A DNA stretch of 64,000 nucleotides, from the NCBI GenBank assembly GCA_031285505.1, contig JAITVZ010000125.1, positions 1 through 64,000 on the forward strand, read 5' to 3'. The notes beneath the pieces are model-generated. The model was not told where the DNA came from and ran no database searches. It saw only the letters and a program-made list of their open reading frames with translations. This document shows, piece after piece, positions 52,351 to 62,614 of the stretch (position 1 is the first letter of the stretch; every line of letters starts with the position of its first letter). The stretch comes from Propionibacteriaceae bacterium (lineage in GTDB: Bacteria; Actinomycetota; Actinomycetes; Propionibacteriales; Propionibacteriaceae). The translations under genes were made by a program, and so were the position numbers.

Positions 52351-53856
52351 ATGAAGCTGAGCTTTTTGCTGCCGGTCCACAACCGGGCCGATCTCTTGCC
52401 AGCGACCATCGGCAGTCTGCTCACGCAAACGATGCCGGCTGATGATTACGAGATCATCGTCGTCGATGATCATTCCAGCGACGGCTCGGCCGATGTGGCC
52501 CAGCAGTTGCTGATCGCCAGTGGCCACCCCCATCACCGGGTCATCCATTTGGCTGGACGGGCGCGGCTGCTCTCCAACCACCAAGTGACGAAAGCCACGG
52601 GAGTGTCGGGCAACGATCCCCTAGCCGCCACCGAAACACCGTCCACCCTGGTCAACCCCGGAAACTTGTCGCGGACCGCGGCGGAATCGCCGGGCGATGA
52701 TCCCGGGATTGCCCCGACGACAGGCCTTCCCTCCGGAGGCGCCAGCACCCCGCGCAACCTGGCCTTGCGTCACGCCCGCGGTGACTGGGTCTTCTTCGTC
52801 GATTCCGACGATCTGGTCGCCCCGGAACTGGCCGAGCGGCTCTGGCACTGGGGGCAAGCGCATCATGCCGACATCGTGGCGCTGCGCTACGACGATCCTG
52901 ATCGGCCGATGCTGTCCCCGGCTGGGGGCGGTCAGCCCTCATCCAGCGCCGCGCCATCATTGCCTGCGTCGCCCGGCCGTCTGGATCACCGGACCGCTGA
53001 CCAGTCGCCACCGGTAGGGCCACTCGACCGCCGGGACAACAGCACAACCGCCACTCTGACCGCTGCCCTGCCCGTGCCTGCCAGCAGCCTGCGGCCACCG
53101 ATGGCCTTCGCCAGTCGGGGCAATCGAGCCCGCGCCGATCTGCTGGCCGACCACTGGCTCTATGCGACCATGGCCCACAAGGGCTATCGCCGCTCCCGCC
53201 TCTTGGCCAGCGGGGTGCGCTTCGATGAGTCCCTGGCCCTCTATGAGGATCTGGTGTTCAATATCGATCTGCTCTTCGGACGAGCGTCTGCTGATGACGC
53301 CTGTCTGCCACCGCCGCGACTGGCGACACTGGCCGACCAGCCCTACTATCACCTGACCGATCATGGCGGACCGCGCCTGCACGATCAGCCGCAGGCTCTG
53401 GCCCGGACCATGGCCGCCTTCACGACCGCCCTCGACCGGGTCCAGCGGTCGCCCTGGTATGACGATGCCACCCGTCAGCAGGTGGCGGCAGTGCTGATCA
53501 ACCGCTGGCTGCGCCACGGCCCGACCCGCTGGCCAGGCGGTTCGGCGACTCCTCCGCAAGCCACCCCATTGACATCACCAGTGGGACCACTTTGCTCAAA
53601 TCCCCACCGCAGCACCAACACCACCTCCAGGCTCCGATCCACTGCGAAACAACAGCATCGACCTCCCCCCCACTGCCAGGACCCCTGGCCGAGCGATGAG
53701 TGGCTCAATCGATGGTCGCGCCTGCTGAGGCATTTCCCCCGGGCAGCTGATCGTCGGCTCAGTCGCCGCTCACGGCTGTTGGTTTGGGCACTGCGACCCG
53801 CCAAACGCTGGCGACTGTGTTTGATCGGTCAGCTGTTGAAGCGGTGGCCGCGATAG
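52351..53856 (+). CDS. GT2 glycosyltransferase with low-complexity insertions
   Basis: A 501-residue GT-A enzyme. MKLSFLLPVHNRADLLPATIGSLLTQTMPADDYEIIVVDDHSSDGS and GGASTPRNLALRHARGDWVFFVDSDDLV are the family core with the DSDD metal site. Three segments interrupt the fold: about 60 residues before GGASTPRNL, about 70 Pro/Ser/Ala-rich residues after DRPMLSP, and a Pro/Thr-rich segment near residue 420. GAGGCAAGG precedes the ATG at 52351; an ATG at 52309 has no spaced ribosome site. It probably adds sugars to a surface polymer exported by TagGH. Confidence 0.83.
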   Translation: MKLSFLLPVHNRADLLPATIGSLLTQTMPADDYEIIVVDDHSSDGSADVAQQLLIASGHPHHRVIHLAGRARLLSNHQVTKATGVSGNDPLAATETPSTLVNPGNLSRTAAESPGDDPGIAPTTGLPSGGASTPRNLALRHARGDWVFFVDSDDLVAPELAERLWHWGQAHHADIVALRYDDPDRPMLSPAGGGQPSSSAAPSLPASPGRLDHRTADQSPPVGPLDRRDNSTTATLTAALPVPASSLRPPMAFASRGNRARADLLADHWLYATMAHKGYRRSRLLASGVRFDESLALYEDLVFNIDLLFGRASADDACLPPPRLATLADQPYYHLTDHGGPRLHDQPQALARTMAAFTTALDRVQRSPWYDDATRQQVAAVLINRWLRHGPTRWPGGSATPPQATPLTSPVGPLCSNPHRSTNTTSRLRSTAKQQHRPPPHCQDPWPSDEWLNRWSRLLRHFPRAADRRLSRRSRLLVWALRPAKRWRLCLIGQLLKRWPR

Positions 53857-53860
53857 CCCC

Positions 53861-54835
53861 TCAGCGCCCCAGGGCCTCCTCCACGGCGGCGAAGGTCGGC
53901 TGATCGAGCGGACCGAAAGCCATCGCGCCGAGGTTTTCGGCCATCTGTGACTGGCTGGTGAATCCCGGCAATGGCACGGCGAAGTCACTGCGGGCCAGGA
54001 TCCAGCCCAGCGCGCCTTGCGCCAAAGTGCGACCGCCTGAGGTCAAGAGCTGACGAATCGCTTGCAGACGGGTCCAGTATTCATCGGTCGGCACGCCACC
54101 ATCGAACCATTTCAGCCAATCAGGCTGGGTGCCGCGGATATCGTCGAGTCGGACGGGATGTTCGGCCGAATAACGCCCGCCCAACAGGCCCATGGCCAGT
54201 GGCGAGCGGCAGATCGCCCCCAGGCCCGACTCAGCACAAGCCGCCAGGGCCGCCGGGTTGTCATCGAAAACGTTCAACTGAATCTGGGCGCAGGTGGCAT
54301 GCTCACCCAAGGCGAAGCGCCGAATCTGATCGGGATTGTCGTTGGACACGCCATACCAGCGGATCAACCCTTGGCTGACCAGCCCCTCAAAGACGCCGGC
54401 AATATCATCAACTTGCCGGTCGGTCAGGTCGAAGGTGTGCAGTTGGTAGAGGTCGATCACTGATCGCCCCAGCCGGTCCAGCGACGCTCGCACTGCCTGC
54501 TCAATGTATTCAGCGGTCAGATTGGGGCCGAGAGCGGTTTGGCTGGCCTCATCAAACGAGTTGCCGACCTTGGTGGCGATCTTCACGGCCGGGAAATCAT
54601 GCAACAAGGGGGCCAGAGCCCGCTCCGAATGGCCCATGCCATAGATGTCGGCGGTGTCGATGAAATCGGCGCCTTGCTCAGCCGCCCAATAGAGGGCCCG
54701 CTGGGATTCAGCGGCGTCACCGCCGGCATAACCGTTGGGCTGGCCACCGGTCGTGCCGCCCAGCGCCCAGGCACCAATGGAGATGGCCGGAACGGTCATG
54801 CCCGAGCGGCCCAGGGTTCGAGTTGGATAGGTCAT
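53861..54835 (-). CDS. aldo/keto reductase
   Basis: A 324-residue NADPH-dependent reductase. DFIDTADIYGMGHSERALAPLL carries the catalytic Asp and Tyr, IATKVGNSF the Lys, and LYQLHTFD the His of the AKR tetrad. IRWYGVSND and the late ARSDFAVPLPGFTSQSQMAENLGAM form the cofactor site. The substrate is unknown. It is convergent with the GT2 gene, four bases apart. Confidence 0.9.
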   Translation of the reverse strand: MTYPTRTLGRSGMTVPAISIGAWALGGTTGGQPNGYAGGDAAESQRALYWAAEQGADFIDTADIYGMGHSERALAPLLHDFPAVKIATKVGNSFDEASQTALGPNLTAEYIEQAVRASLDRLGRSVIDLYQLHTFDLTDRQVDDIAGVFEGLVSQGLIRWYGVSNDNPDQIRRFALGEHATCAQIQLNVFDDNPAALAACAESGLGAICRSPLAMGLLGGRYSAEHPVRLDDIRGTQPDWLKWFDGGVPTDEYWTRLQAIRQLLTSGGRTLAQGALGWILARSDFAVPLPGFTSQSQMAENLGAMAFGPLDQPTFAAVEEALGR

Positions 54836-54982
54836 GTCTCCCCTTAAATCAACTGTGATTCCAGACAGGCATCGAAGCTGCCAACCGGCGATCGCAGCCG
54901 GTCAAGATCAGGTTAGTCCCAGGAGGTGACAATTCTGGACAGCGACGCCGAATCACCGATTAGTGACGACCATCAGGTCAGG

Positions 54983-55101
54983 CTCTGCTAGACCCCGGTT
55001 GACATGAGCCGATGGTGCCGCGGCCACTCGGCGCGGCCAAGGCCACCCATCACCGCATCGCTCGTCAACCCAGGTTCCATGTCAACGCTGGCCTAACACA
55101 G
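54983..55101. repeat. 119-bp inverted-end repeat, copy B
   Basis: The left end CTCTGCTAGACC...GTTGACATG and right end CATGTCAACG...CTAACACAG are about 24-bp imperfect inverted repeats (18 of 24 paired). The interior matches copy C at 62329-62447 with high identity and equal length. The rest of the 565-base gap (54836-55400) shows no gene. Confidence 0.75.
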
Positions 55102-55400
55102 CCTCAGGTCAACCGCTCGCAGATCTGCCAACAGTTCATCGCCACTCCAACCAGCACATCTCCTGGCGCGCAATGCATGTTGTTTGACAACCACAACCGG
55201 CCCCACCCTGGCTAAGGAACCGATGAATAATGCTGTGTCGTCAGATGGGCGCTGGGGCGAGTGAGACTCGATTCCTATATCTAATACACGGGCTGGACGT
55301 CCATCTCCAGACAAGGGGTCGAAGATCGCCCGTCCCGGGGATCAGATGCCGGCGCATGATTGATCACTGTTTGCCTACGAAAGCCATGGCCATCAGTCGG

Positions 55401-57353
55401 TCAGACCAGCCGCGATTCGTCGAAAGCGGGTGAAATCGACATCGACGACTGGGGATCAAAGCCAGGGCCCTGCGAGAACGCTCCGGCTTGGCCTGCATGC
55501 CCGCCTGGGCTCATCGCTCCACCTCGACCCATCGATGCGGTCTGGCCCGCCTGCTGGGCCTGCGCTGCCTGGGCCGCCTGCTGGGCCTGCGCTGCCTGCG
55601 CCGCCTTGGCCGCCGACCGCTGGGCGGCCCCATTTGCCCAGGCGCCGATGCGACGACGATTGGCAATCAGCACCAGCACGGCGGCGATCACCAGCAAAGC
55701 GATGACGCCGATCAGGATGAACCCGACCAGAGTCATGCCCTTGGCCGACAGCTCGACACTGCGCCCATCGGTGAAACCATCGACAGTGGCTGATGAACCA
55801 TCGGCTGAAACTGAGCCGTCGAGCACCTCCAGGCTGAGACTGGCCGGCACCTGGATCAGCCAACTGGCCTTGCCATCGATCGCCCCCGGCAGCAGGTCGG
55901 TGATCGGCAGACTGGCGGTCAGCCGATAATGATCGGTGAAACTGGTGGCATCGGTGTCGCGGGTCAATTCAAAAAGGCTGGCCGGCATGATCATCGCCAG
56001 ATGGCTGGCATAACTGGCCGGATCGTCACCGCTGATGGTAATGGTGTAGACGACCTCGGAGTCATAGGCGGTTCGCTCAAGCCTGCCAGCCGCCGGCGTC
56101 GGGGTGAAGGCCGTCTCCAAGGCCCCGTCGGCCTGGCTGTCGATGGCTGGATCGACGTGGATGTCGATGGTGCTGCTGACCGAATGGTCATAGGCGATGG
56201 CGGTGTTGGCCTCGACCGCCGCCACCGGCAGACCGAATTCGAAGACATAGGTCTGAGAGCTGCCTGGATTGATCGCCAATTGACCGCCTTGACCACTGAC
56301 CCCCGACACGAAGCTGCCATCACCGATGTCCTTGACTTGCCAACTGGGTGGCAACGTCCAGATCGATTGGATCTGGCCATAACCGGCTGGTGAGCAAACC
56401 GCCGCACAATCAGCCATATCGACCAATTGGGCTTGGAAACGAGCGGCATTGTCGGGCGAAACACTGACTTCCAAACTGACTTGGGCATCACTTGAAGCCA
56501 GAGCCTGATTGGTCATGATCGCCAATTGATCGGCATGGTTTGTTTCGAATGCCAGATGCCAGATATGGTCATCGCCGCTTTGCTCATCGGTCAGGGTCGC
56601 CCCCGTCGGCGTCGCCGCCGCCAAAAAATCATCGATTGGCTGAGGATCGTCGGCATATCGCGACTGCGTCATGACATAACTGACCGTGCGCTTGAATGAT
56701 TGATCGTCAGTGATGGTCGAATCCATATCGACACTACTGAAGCCATGATCGTCCAATTGATCGAAGGCCAACCCACCCCAGACAGAAACATCATGCGATT
56801 CGCCCTGATAAACCAGCTCATTGTCACCCAGGGTGAAGATTGACGCCTGCCGACTTTGATCGACCACGCCATCATCGACCAAAGCCTGGGCCAACCAGGC
56901 CATCAAGTCTTTAGAATCAAAGTTCTCGTGCCATTTGGCCCCGCTGACTAACCCGCCCTGTGGCATAGCCAGATCGACTTCGACATCGCCATCTTGGCCA
57001 CCGGCGGCCAAAATGGCCGTGACTTTGTCGCGGTATTCCTCGACCGTGGCGAAATTGATGGTGAACACGCCCGTATAAGAGCCGTCGCCATGGGCAGTCG
57101 ACCCCGAGTAATCCAAACCATCCGGTTTGTGAGCGGCGATGGTGGCATCAATCGCCTCGATGCCACCAGCCGCGTAATCCATGGCCGAGGCATCAACCTT
57201 CACGGTCATCACCCGGCTGCCCACCGGGCCGTCGTTGAGGTTGTAGACAGTGTCGATGTCAGCCTCACAGGCCGCCAAGAGCAACGCCAAGAGTCCGGCC
57301 AGCAGGCCAATCGTCAGTCGTTTCAGTTGTCGCCTTGATGATGCCGTCTCCAT
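55401..57353 (-). CDS. membrane-anchored lipoprotein, LppM/DUF3153-like
   Basis: A 650-residue protein. The signal peptide ends in the lipobox LAAC (RLTIGLLAGLLALLLAAC). The first mature domain (EADIDTVYNLNDGPVGSRVMTVKVD) resembles LppM-type domains, tentatively. Two further beta-rich regions follow, then one membrane span (LVGFILIGVIALLVIAAVLVLI), and a cytoplasmic tail of Ala/Gln repeats (AAQAAQAQQ) and Gly/Met-rich sequence. It is anchored by both lipid and helix. GGAATGGGAC precedes the ATG at 57353. Function unknown. Confidence 0.65.
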   Translation of the reverse strand: METASSRRQLKRLTIGLLAGLLALLLAACEADIDTVYNLNDGPVGSRVMTVKVDASAMDYAAGGIEAIDATIAAHKPDGLDYSGSTAHGDGSYTGVFTINFATVEEYRDKVTAILAAGGQDGDVEVDLAMPQGGLVSGAKWHENFDSKDLMAWLAQALVDDGVVDQSRQASIFTLGDNELVYQGESHDVSVWGGLAFDQLDDHGFSSVDMDSTITDDQSFKRTVSYVMTQSRYADDPQPIDDFLAAATPTGATLTDEQSGDDHIWHLAFETNHADQLAIMTNQALASSDAQVSLEVSVSPDNAARFQAQLVDMADCAAVCSPAGYGQIQSIWTLPPSWQVKDIGDGSFVSGVSGQGGQLAINPGSSQTYVFEFGLPVAAVEANTAIAYDHSVSSTIDIHVDPAIDSQADGALETAFTPTPAAGRLERTAYDSEVVYTITISGDDPASYASHLAMIMPASLFELTRDTDATSFTDHYRLTASLPITDLLPGAIDGKASWLIQVPASLSLEVLDGSVSADGSSATVDGFTDGRSVELSAKGMTLVGFILIGVIALLVIAAVLVLIANRRRIGAWANGAAQRSAAKAAQAAQAQQAAQAAQAQQAGQTASMGRGGAMSPGGHAGQAGAFSQGPGFDPQSSMSISPAFDESRLV

Positions 57354-57493
57354 GTCCCATTCCTCACTATCGGATCCACCGTCGCCCAGTGGCCACCCCT
57401 GCGATGACATCCGATGACTACAAGTATGCCTCGCAGGCCCAGGCCTCACCGGCCGCAGTGGACCTCAGGCCATGGTGGAGACGGTGCGGGCCA

Positions 57494-60400
57494 CTAGCCC
57501 AAGGTGTTGAGGAATTGAGCCAACAACAGCCAGGCGCTGATGCCAACGAACAAGGCGCCAAAGAGGACTGCCACTCCAGCGCCAATCGCATGAGGCAACA
57601 AGGGTGATTTTTCGAATTGATGGAGTCGATTGATGCCGAGATAGATCGTCGACTCGCTCATCACCAGATAGCCCACCAGCACGAATAGACCAACCACAGT
57701 GAACAACCACCAGCCGACGCCGCCGGGAATGAAGCCCAAGCCCAGCACAACCAGCATCGGTAATGTCCACAAGACATTGGCCGCATATTCGACCCCACTC
57801 AACTCACCAAAAGCAGCGTTGCTGCCCCGCGAACGCAGGGTCAAATGTGCCAAGAGCATGCGCAGGAAAATCGCCAGGATAATGCCGACAAACGACAGGG
57901 CGAACAGCGCCAATACAGTTCCACCGGGCAGATGAAGCCTATCGAGCCATTGATCCAGGCCGGCCCCGCCGAAGCCGCCTAAACCACCAAGCCCAATCAG
58001 AGCCCCAAAAAAGGACTCAATCAATGGCGCGATAGCCTCATCGACCACGTCGGTGTAGTTGCGCACAATCAACTGGGTGACCAAACCGGCCATCAATAGG
58101 GCGTTGATGATCAACCACAACCAATGCAATGGGCCCTTGCCCGGCCGACTGGCCTGGTTCAAAGCATCGACGGCCCGACCGCGCCACAGCGAGCCGATGA
58201 CGGCCAATGGCCCGGAGCCACCGCTCGTGGCCACCGCGGTCGGCGCCTGGCCTGGCTGCGCTGGGAAAGCGCCCGATTGGTCAGCGCCGACGAAAACACC
58301 TGGTGTGACGCCAGCGGCGCCAGGGACACCAGCAGCACCAGGAGCGGCAGCGACGCCGGGATAGGCAGGATTGGCCGCCTGGGCAGGATAGGCAGGATTG
58401 GCCGCCGTTGCGGCATAGGCAGACGGTGCCATCGGCGTGGCATAAGCGCCGGGCATGGCGACGACCGGTGTCGACGCCTGAATGCCGCTATACCCCACCG
58501 GGCCACCAGACAGCGACTCAGTGACGACTGGAACCCCGGTTGGTGCCGCATAAGACGATGCGGTCGCAGTGGCATCGGCTGCCTGGGTTGCATCTGGCGA
58601 AGCAGCCGGATCAACGCTGGCTGCAGCCAAAAGCGGGTTGCCGCTTGGGGCAGCGTAAGAAGGGGCCGTCAGATCACCAGAACTGGCGGTGCCGGGTGCG
58701 AACGCAGCGGCAGCTGGAGCACCAGGATAGGCGCCGGCAGCCACAGCACCAGCAGCGGCCAATCCAGCCGCACCCAGGCCGGCCGCTCCAGCGGCTGCAG
58801 CCACCTGGCCGGTTCCGACGTCAGCAGCTGAATAAGCCGGCGCCACACTGTCAACTGCCACCATGCCCGAGCTGTCAGCCGATGGTGGCTGCGCAGCGGT
58901 TGTCGCGAAGTTCGCCCCCTGTTCAGTCGTGGTATCCACGGCGGGCGCAGCCGACGCGATCGGCGACCAAGCTGGGGGCTCCAGCGTGGCGTTCTGGCCG
59001 ATGGGCGCGGTCGGATCGGCCATGATCACCGTTGGTTCCGCCCCGGCGCGGGTCGCAGTGTTGGCGGGTTCGATGGGATCGGGCATGACCTCCGTCGGCT
59101 CGCCGTTCGGGGCCGGCAACACCTCCGTCGGCTCGCCCGTCTGGGAGTAGAGGACCGGCGTCGGTTCAGAGCCGGCAACGGCCCCGCTTGTGGCTGCCCC
59201 AGCCGCCTCGGGTAGAAGCACCGTCGGTTCACTGGCCGCTGCCCAGGAAGCCCGATCGGCCTGGCCCGAGAATATGCCATGGGCTGGCTGCGCCTCAACC
59301 TCAGCCTGATCGGCTTCACGAGCGGCGAAGGGGTTGATCGGCGCGACATGACCATCACCATCGGTGTTGGCCACCGTCGGCGTTGGCATCTCATCGACCA
59401 AACCACTCCAGGTGGTGCCGACAACGGTTTGATCGACCGGGGCGATCTCCTGGCCATCGGGCGCGGTGGCTGTGTCATCCGCCATCGGGGTGGCTGAAGC
59501 ATCGGCCACCGGCTCACTCATCTGACCGATCGTTGGCACCGCCGCCGCGACCTCGTCGGGCGCGGTGGCGGTGGCGGTGACAGGCGCAACGAAGGCATGG
59601 CTCGGATCAGCCGGCGTCCAAGCCGGAACCTCGACAGTGGCCGGGGAGACAGTTCCCCATTCGGGCACGCCGCCCGACTCCGGGGTGACGGCCTCGGTGG
59701 CGGTGACGCCGACCGGCTCGGCTGTGTCAGAGGCCTCGGTCGCGCCATCACTGGCCCCGCCATCACTGGGCATTGCCTCAACAACCGGCGCTGCGTCAAC
59801 TGGTAGATCCATAGTCGGCTCATCAATCGGCGCTACGTCAACTGGCAGGTCAACGGTTGGCTGATCAACCGATGCCGAGTCAGCGGCCCAAGCGGGCGTC
59901 TCACCGTCGACTGGCGCTGACTCAACCGGCGCCACCCGGTCGCCTGACACTGACTCAACTGGTGCTTCCAGTGCCTCATGATCAATCAAAGCTGTTTCAT
60001 CTGGCCCCACGGCAAACGACTCCGACGCGACTGACCCGGATTCGATTGGGCCGACTTCGGCTGACCAAGAATCATTTGGCAACGACTCGGCTGGCGCCGG
60101 CTCAGTCGGGCTCGCCCCGCCTGACACGAGCTCATCTGACGACATCTCCCCAGCCTCTGACTCGGTCACCACCACCGCCTGCTCAACCGCTGGCGCTGAC
60201 GCCGGCTCGGGGCTGACCTGGTCGTTGGCCTCGGTCATTGACGTCACTGCGTCAGCGGCCTCGACCGCAATGGCTGGCGTCTCAAACGATTGGTCGACCA
60301 TCGAGCCATCGTGGCTGGTCGATCCATTGGTGCTGGCCGAGCCATCGGTGCTGGCCAATCCTTCGACCGCTTGACCATCGACGACCGAGCTGTCCACAGG

Positions 60401-62131
60401 CTGATCAGTCCCGGCTACGGCCTCATCACCGTGAGCGTCGACAGGATCGGCCGACGGCTGCAGCTCGGTGACCGCATCGTCGGACGAACCGTCGCCCGAC
60501 AGGACGTTCTCGGCTGGGGCTTCGGCCTGATCATTGACAGCGCCCATCACCTGCTCGGCGTCCGACCAACTGCTGTCGCCCGTAGTTTCGGGCTGCTGCG
60601 CGGCAGCGGCTGGCAGATCATCGCCGGTCAAACCCGGCACATCATCGACAGGCGACAGCCCGGTCTCAGCCTGCCCATCGGCAGCCGCTGCATCGCTAAC
60701 AGCTTCGGCCGAAGCGACTGGCACATCGCTGATCGGCATCAGACGGGTCGCATCGATGATGCCTTCGGGGACCGCATCGCCGATCAGGCCAGCGGTGACA
60801 ACATCACCGGCTGAACCAGCGTCGACCACTGTGTCGGGTTCGAAGCTGTGTCTGGCCACTTCGGTCTGTGGTGCTGCGGTGACGACTGGCTGACTGACAT
60901 CTGCTGGATCCGCTTGATCCGGCTGGGCCGGTTGCTCGGACCAGTCCGCCTGAACCATCTGGTCCGGCTGGCCCGCCTCGTCGCTGTGATCGACACTCGG
61001 CACGGCAGTGGTTTCAACCGGCGCCCAGGGTGCGAAAACAGTCGGGCTGTCATCAACTTCGGCTGTGTCCGCCGTCGCGCTGTCTGGCTGGTCGACCGCC
61101 GACGCTGCTTGCTCGGGGGCCAGTCCCTGCTCGGCAACTCTGACTGGCGTTGTTTCGGCGCTCTGATCGACCGGAGTCGAGCTGGTCGCCAACGGTACCC
61201 AAGAGTTCGCCTGCGCGATGGCTGTCGACTCAGCAGGGATTACGCCTGCAGATTGAGAAGCAAAAGCTTCCGCGGCTCCCGTATCAAAGGCTACCGAAAG
61301 GGGGGTTTCTGCCAAAGCGGCCGGAGTCCCTTCAGACAGTGCGTCCGTGGCGCCGGCTGCTGGGGCGTTGAAATCGGCCAGTGTTTCCGTGCCTGGCCAA
61401 GAATGGGCTGGCCGATGGGTTGGAATGACCGGATCAGCCGGCCAGGTTGACGGTGTCGGATCAGCCAGACGCGGCTTCGGCTCGTCCTGATACGGCCGGT
61501 CGATCGGCTCCACCGTGGCGGCGGCGTTCCAGGGGTTGGCGTCGCGCAAATCGCCCCAGGTGCCGCCGGATTCGACCACCTGGCTTGGTGAAAACTCTGA
61601 CTGTGCTGGCGTCGTGCTTTGATCGCCGACATCCGCTGGCATCGCCCCTGTGCTTTGAGCCACCGCAGCAGAAGTGCTGGCCAACGGCGCCCAGGAGGTC
61701 GCCTGCCCGATGGCGGCTGCCGGATCGGCCGGTGTCGCCTCCGGGATGAAGGCTTCAGCCGCAGCTGACTCGCCGGTGAAAGCATCAACCGGCGCTGTCT
61801 GCTGCTCGTAGGGCGCAGTCACCACTGGTGTGTCAGCGGCTGGAGTCGAGACGAGGTCCGGCTGGCCGATCGACTCAGCCTGGGGCTGGGGCTGACTGCC
61901 GGTCAGAGGCAACAAACCGGCCTTGCGCTGGGCCACCGCTTCCGCCAAGGCTGGGTCACCGAGGTTGGCCAGCCAATCCAACAGGCCATCATAGGTCGCC
62001 GGATGGGCCACCACCGCCAGGCGCAGATCGGGACGGTCGGCGGCGATGTGCATCAAATCCAATTGGCTGGTTGCTGGATTCCTGACCGCTTGAGCAGCCG
62101 GATCTGTCAAATCCGCTTCGGGAAAACTCAT
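57494..62131 (-). CDS. 1545-residue LRV-domain membrane protein with acidic low-complexity region
   Basis: Residues 1-70 (DLTDPAAQAVRNPATSQLDLMHIAADRPDLRLAVVAHPATYDGLLDWLANLGDPA) match the variant leucine-rich repeat module of actinobacterial proteins. Residues about 80-1320 are Asp/Glu/Ala/Pro/Thr/Ser-rich with internal repeats: two related blocks of about 130 residues near the start, PTVDLPVDVAPIDEPTMDLPVD, and four EPT-x-x-L/M/I motifs near residue 1000. The last 230 residues carry five hydrophobic spans ending LLLAQFLNTLG. GAAAGAGG precedes the ATG at 62131. It may be a scaffold; its role is unknown. Confidence 0.75.
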   Translation of the reverse strand: MSFPEADLTDPAAQAVRNPATSQLDLMHIAADRPDLRLAVVAHPATYDGLLDWLANLGDPALAEAVAQRKAGLLPLTGSQPQPQAESIGQPDLVSTPAADTPVVTAPYEQQTAPVDAFTGESAAAEAFIPEATPADPAAAIGQATSWAPLASTSAAVAQSTGAMPADVGDQSTTPAQSEFSPSQVVESGGTWGDLRDANPWNAAATVEPIDRPYQDEPKPRLADPTPSTWPADPVIPTHRPAHSWPGTETLADFNAPAAGATDALSEGTPAALAETPLSVAFDTGAAEAFASQSAGVIPAESTAIAQANSWVPLATSSTPVDQSAETTPVRVAEQGLAPEQAASAVDQPDSATADTAEVDDSPTVFAPWAPVETTAVPSVDHSDEAGQPDQMVQADWSEQPAQPDQADPADVSQPVVTAAPQTEVARHSFEPDTVVDAGSAGDVVTAGLIGDAVPEGIIDATRLMPISDVPVASAEAVSDAAAADGQAETGLSPVDDVPGLTGDDLPAAAAQQPETTGDSSWSDAEQVMGAVNDQAEAPAENVLSGDGSSDDAVTELQPSADPVDAHGDEAVAGTDQPVDSSVVDGQAVEGLASTDGSASTNGSTSHDGSMVDQSFETPAIAVEAADAVTSMTEANDQVSPEPASAPAVEQAVVVTESEAGEMSSDELVSGGASPTEPAPAESLPNDSWSAEVGPIESGSVASESFAVGPDETALIDHEALEAPVESVSGDRVAPVESAPVDGETPAWAADSASVDQPTVDLPVDVAPIDEPTMDLPVDAAPVVEAMPSDGGASDGATEASDTAEPVGVTATEAVTPESGGVPEWGTVSPATVEVPAWTPADPSHAFVAPVTATATAPDEVAAAVPTIGQMSEPVADASATPMADDTATAPDGQEIAPVDQTVVGTTWSGLVDEMPTPTVANTDGDGHVAPINPFAAREADQAEVEAQPAHGIFSGQADRASWAAASEPTVLLPEAAGAATSGAVAGSEPTPVLYSQTGEPTEVLPAPNGEPTEVMPDPIEPANTATRAGAEPTVIMADPTAPIGQNATLEPPAWSPIASAAPAVDTTTEQGANFATTAAQPPSADSSGMVAVDSVAPAYSAADVGTGQVAAAAGAAGLGAAGLAAAGAVAAGAYPGAPAAAAFAPGTASSGDLTAPSYAAPSGNPLLAAASVDPAASPDATQAADATATASSYAAPTGVPVVTESLSGGPVGYSGIQASTPVVAMPGAYATPMAPSAYAATAANPAYPAQAANPAYPGVAAAPGAAGVPGAAGVTPGVFVGADQSGAFPAQPGQAPTAVATSGGSGPLAVIGSLWRGRAVDALNQASRPGKGPLHWLWLIINALLMAGLVTQLIVRNYTDVVDEAIAPLIESFFGALIGLGGLGGFGGAGLDQWLDRLHLPGGTVLALFALSFVGIILAIFLRMLLAHLTLRSRGSNAAFGELSGVEYAANVLWTLPMLVVLGLGFIPGGVGWWLFTVVGLFVLVGYLVMSESTIYLGINRLHQFEKSPLLPHAIGAGVAVLFGALFVGISAWLLLAQFLNTLG

Positions 62132-62328
62132 TGCCAACCTCTTTCGATGAGTGGAGACCAAGGCGCCAGGCCGGATCGTCGCCGATCAACGCACGTTTTC
62201 AAGGCGCAACCCTGGCCAACGACAATACTAACGATTATGCCAGTCTTGGGCGATATATTGTTGCCTTTTTTACCAACAATTGTCCTAGCGGAGCGACGAT
62301 CCATGGGAGCTGTGCAGAGCATATTCTG

Positions 62329-62447
62329 CTCTGCTAGACCACAGTTGACATGCGCCGACGGTGGCGCACCGACGCCGCGCGGTCAAGACCACCCATCACC
62401 GCATAGCTAGTCAACCCAGGTTCCATGTCAACGTTGGTCGAACAAAG
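62329..62447. repeat. 119-bp inverted-end repeat, copy C
   Basis: CTCTGCTAGACCACAG...GTTGACATG on the left and CATGTCAACGTTGG...AACAAAG on the right. Same length as copy B and the clearest inverted ends. It lies between the divergent LRV protein and permease genes, in a 632-base gap (62132-62763). Confidence 0.75.
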
Positions 62448-62614
62448 CCAGACATGTTCAGAATTGTGGTGTGCTCCGAGACGGGCGGGGACCAGGTTTT
62501 CACGCGCACTCCCCCTTGGCCCGCTCATCAGTGTGCTCAGAGGCGGACCCGGACCAGGTGCCGGGTGTGGTGGTTGGTTGAGTGGTGTGATTGGCCGAGC
62601 GTGCTTGCGATGGT

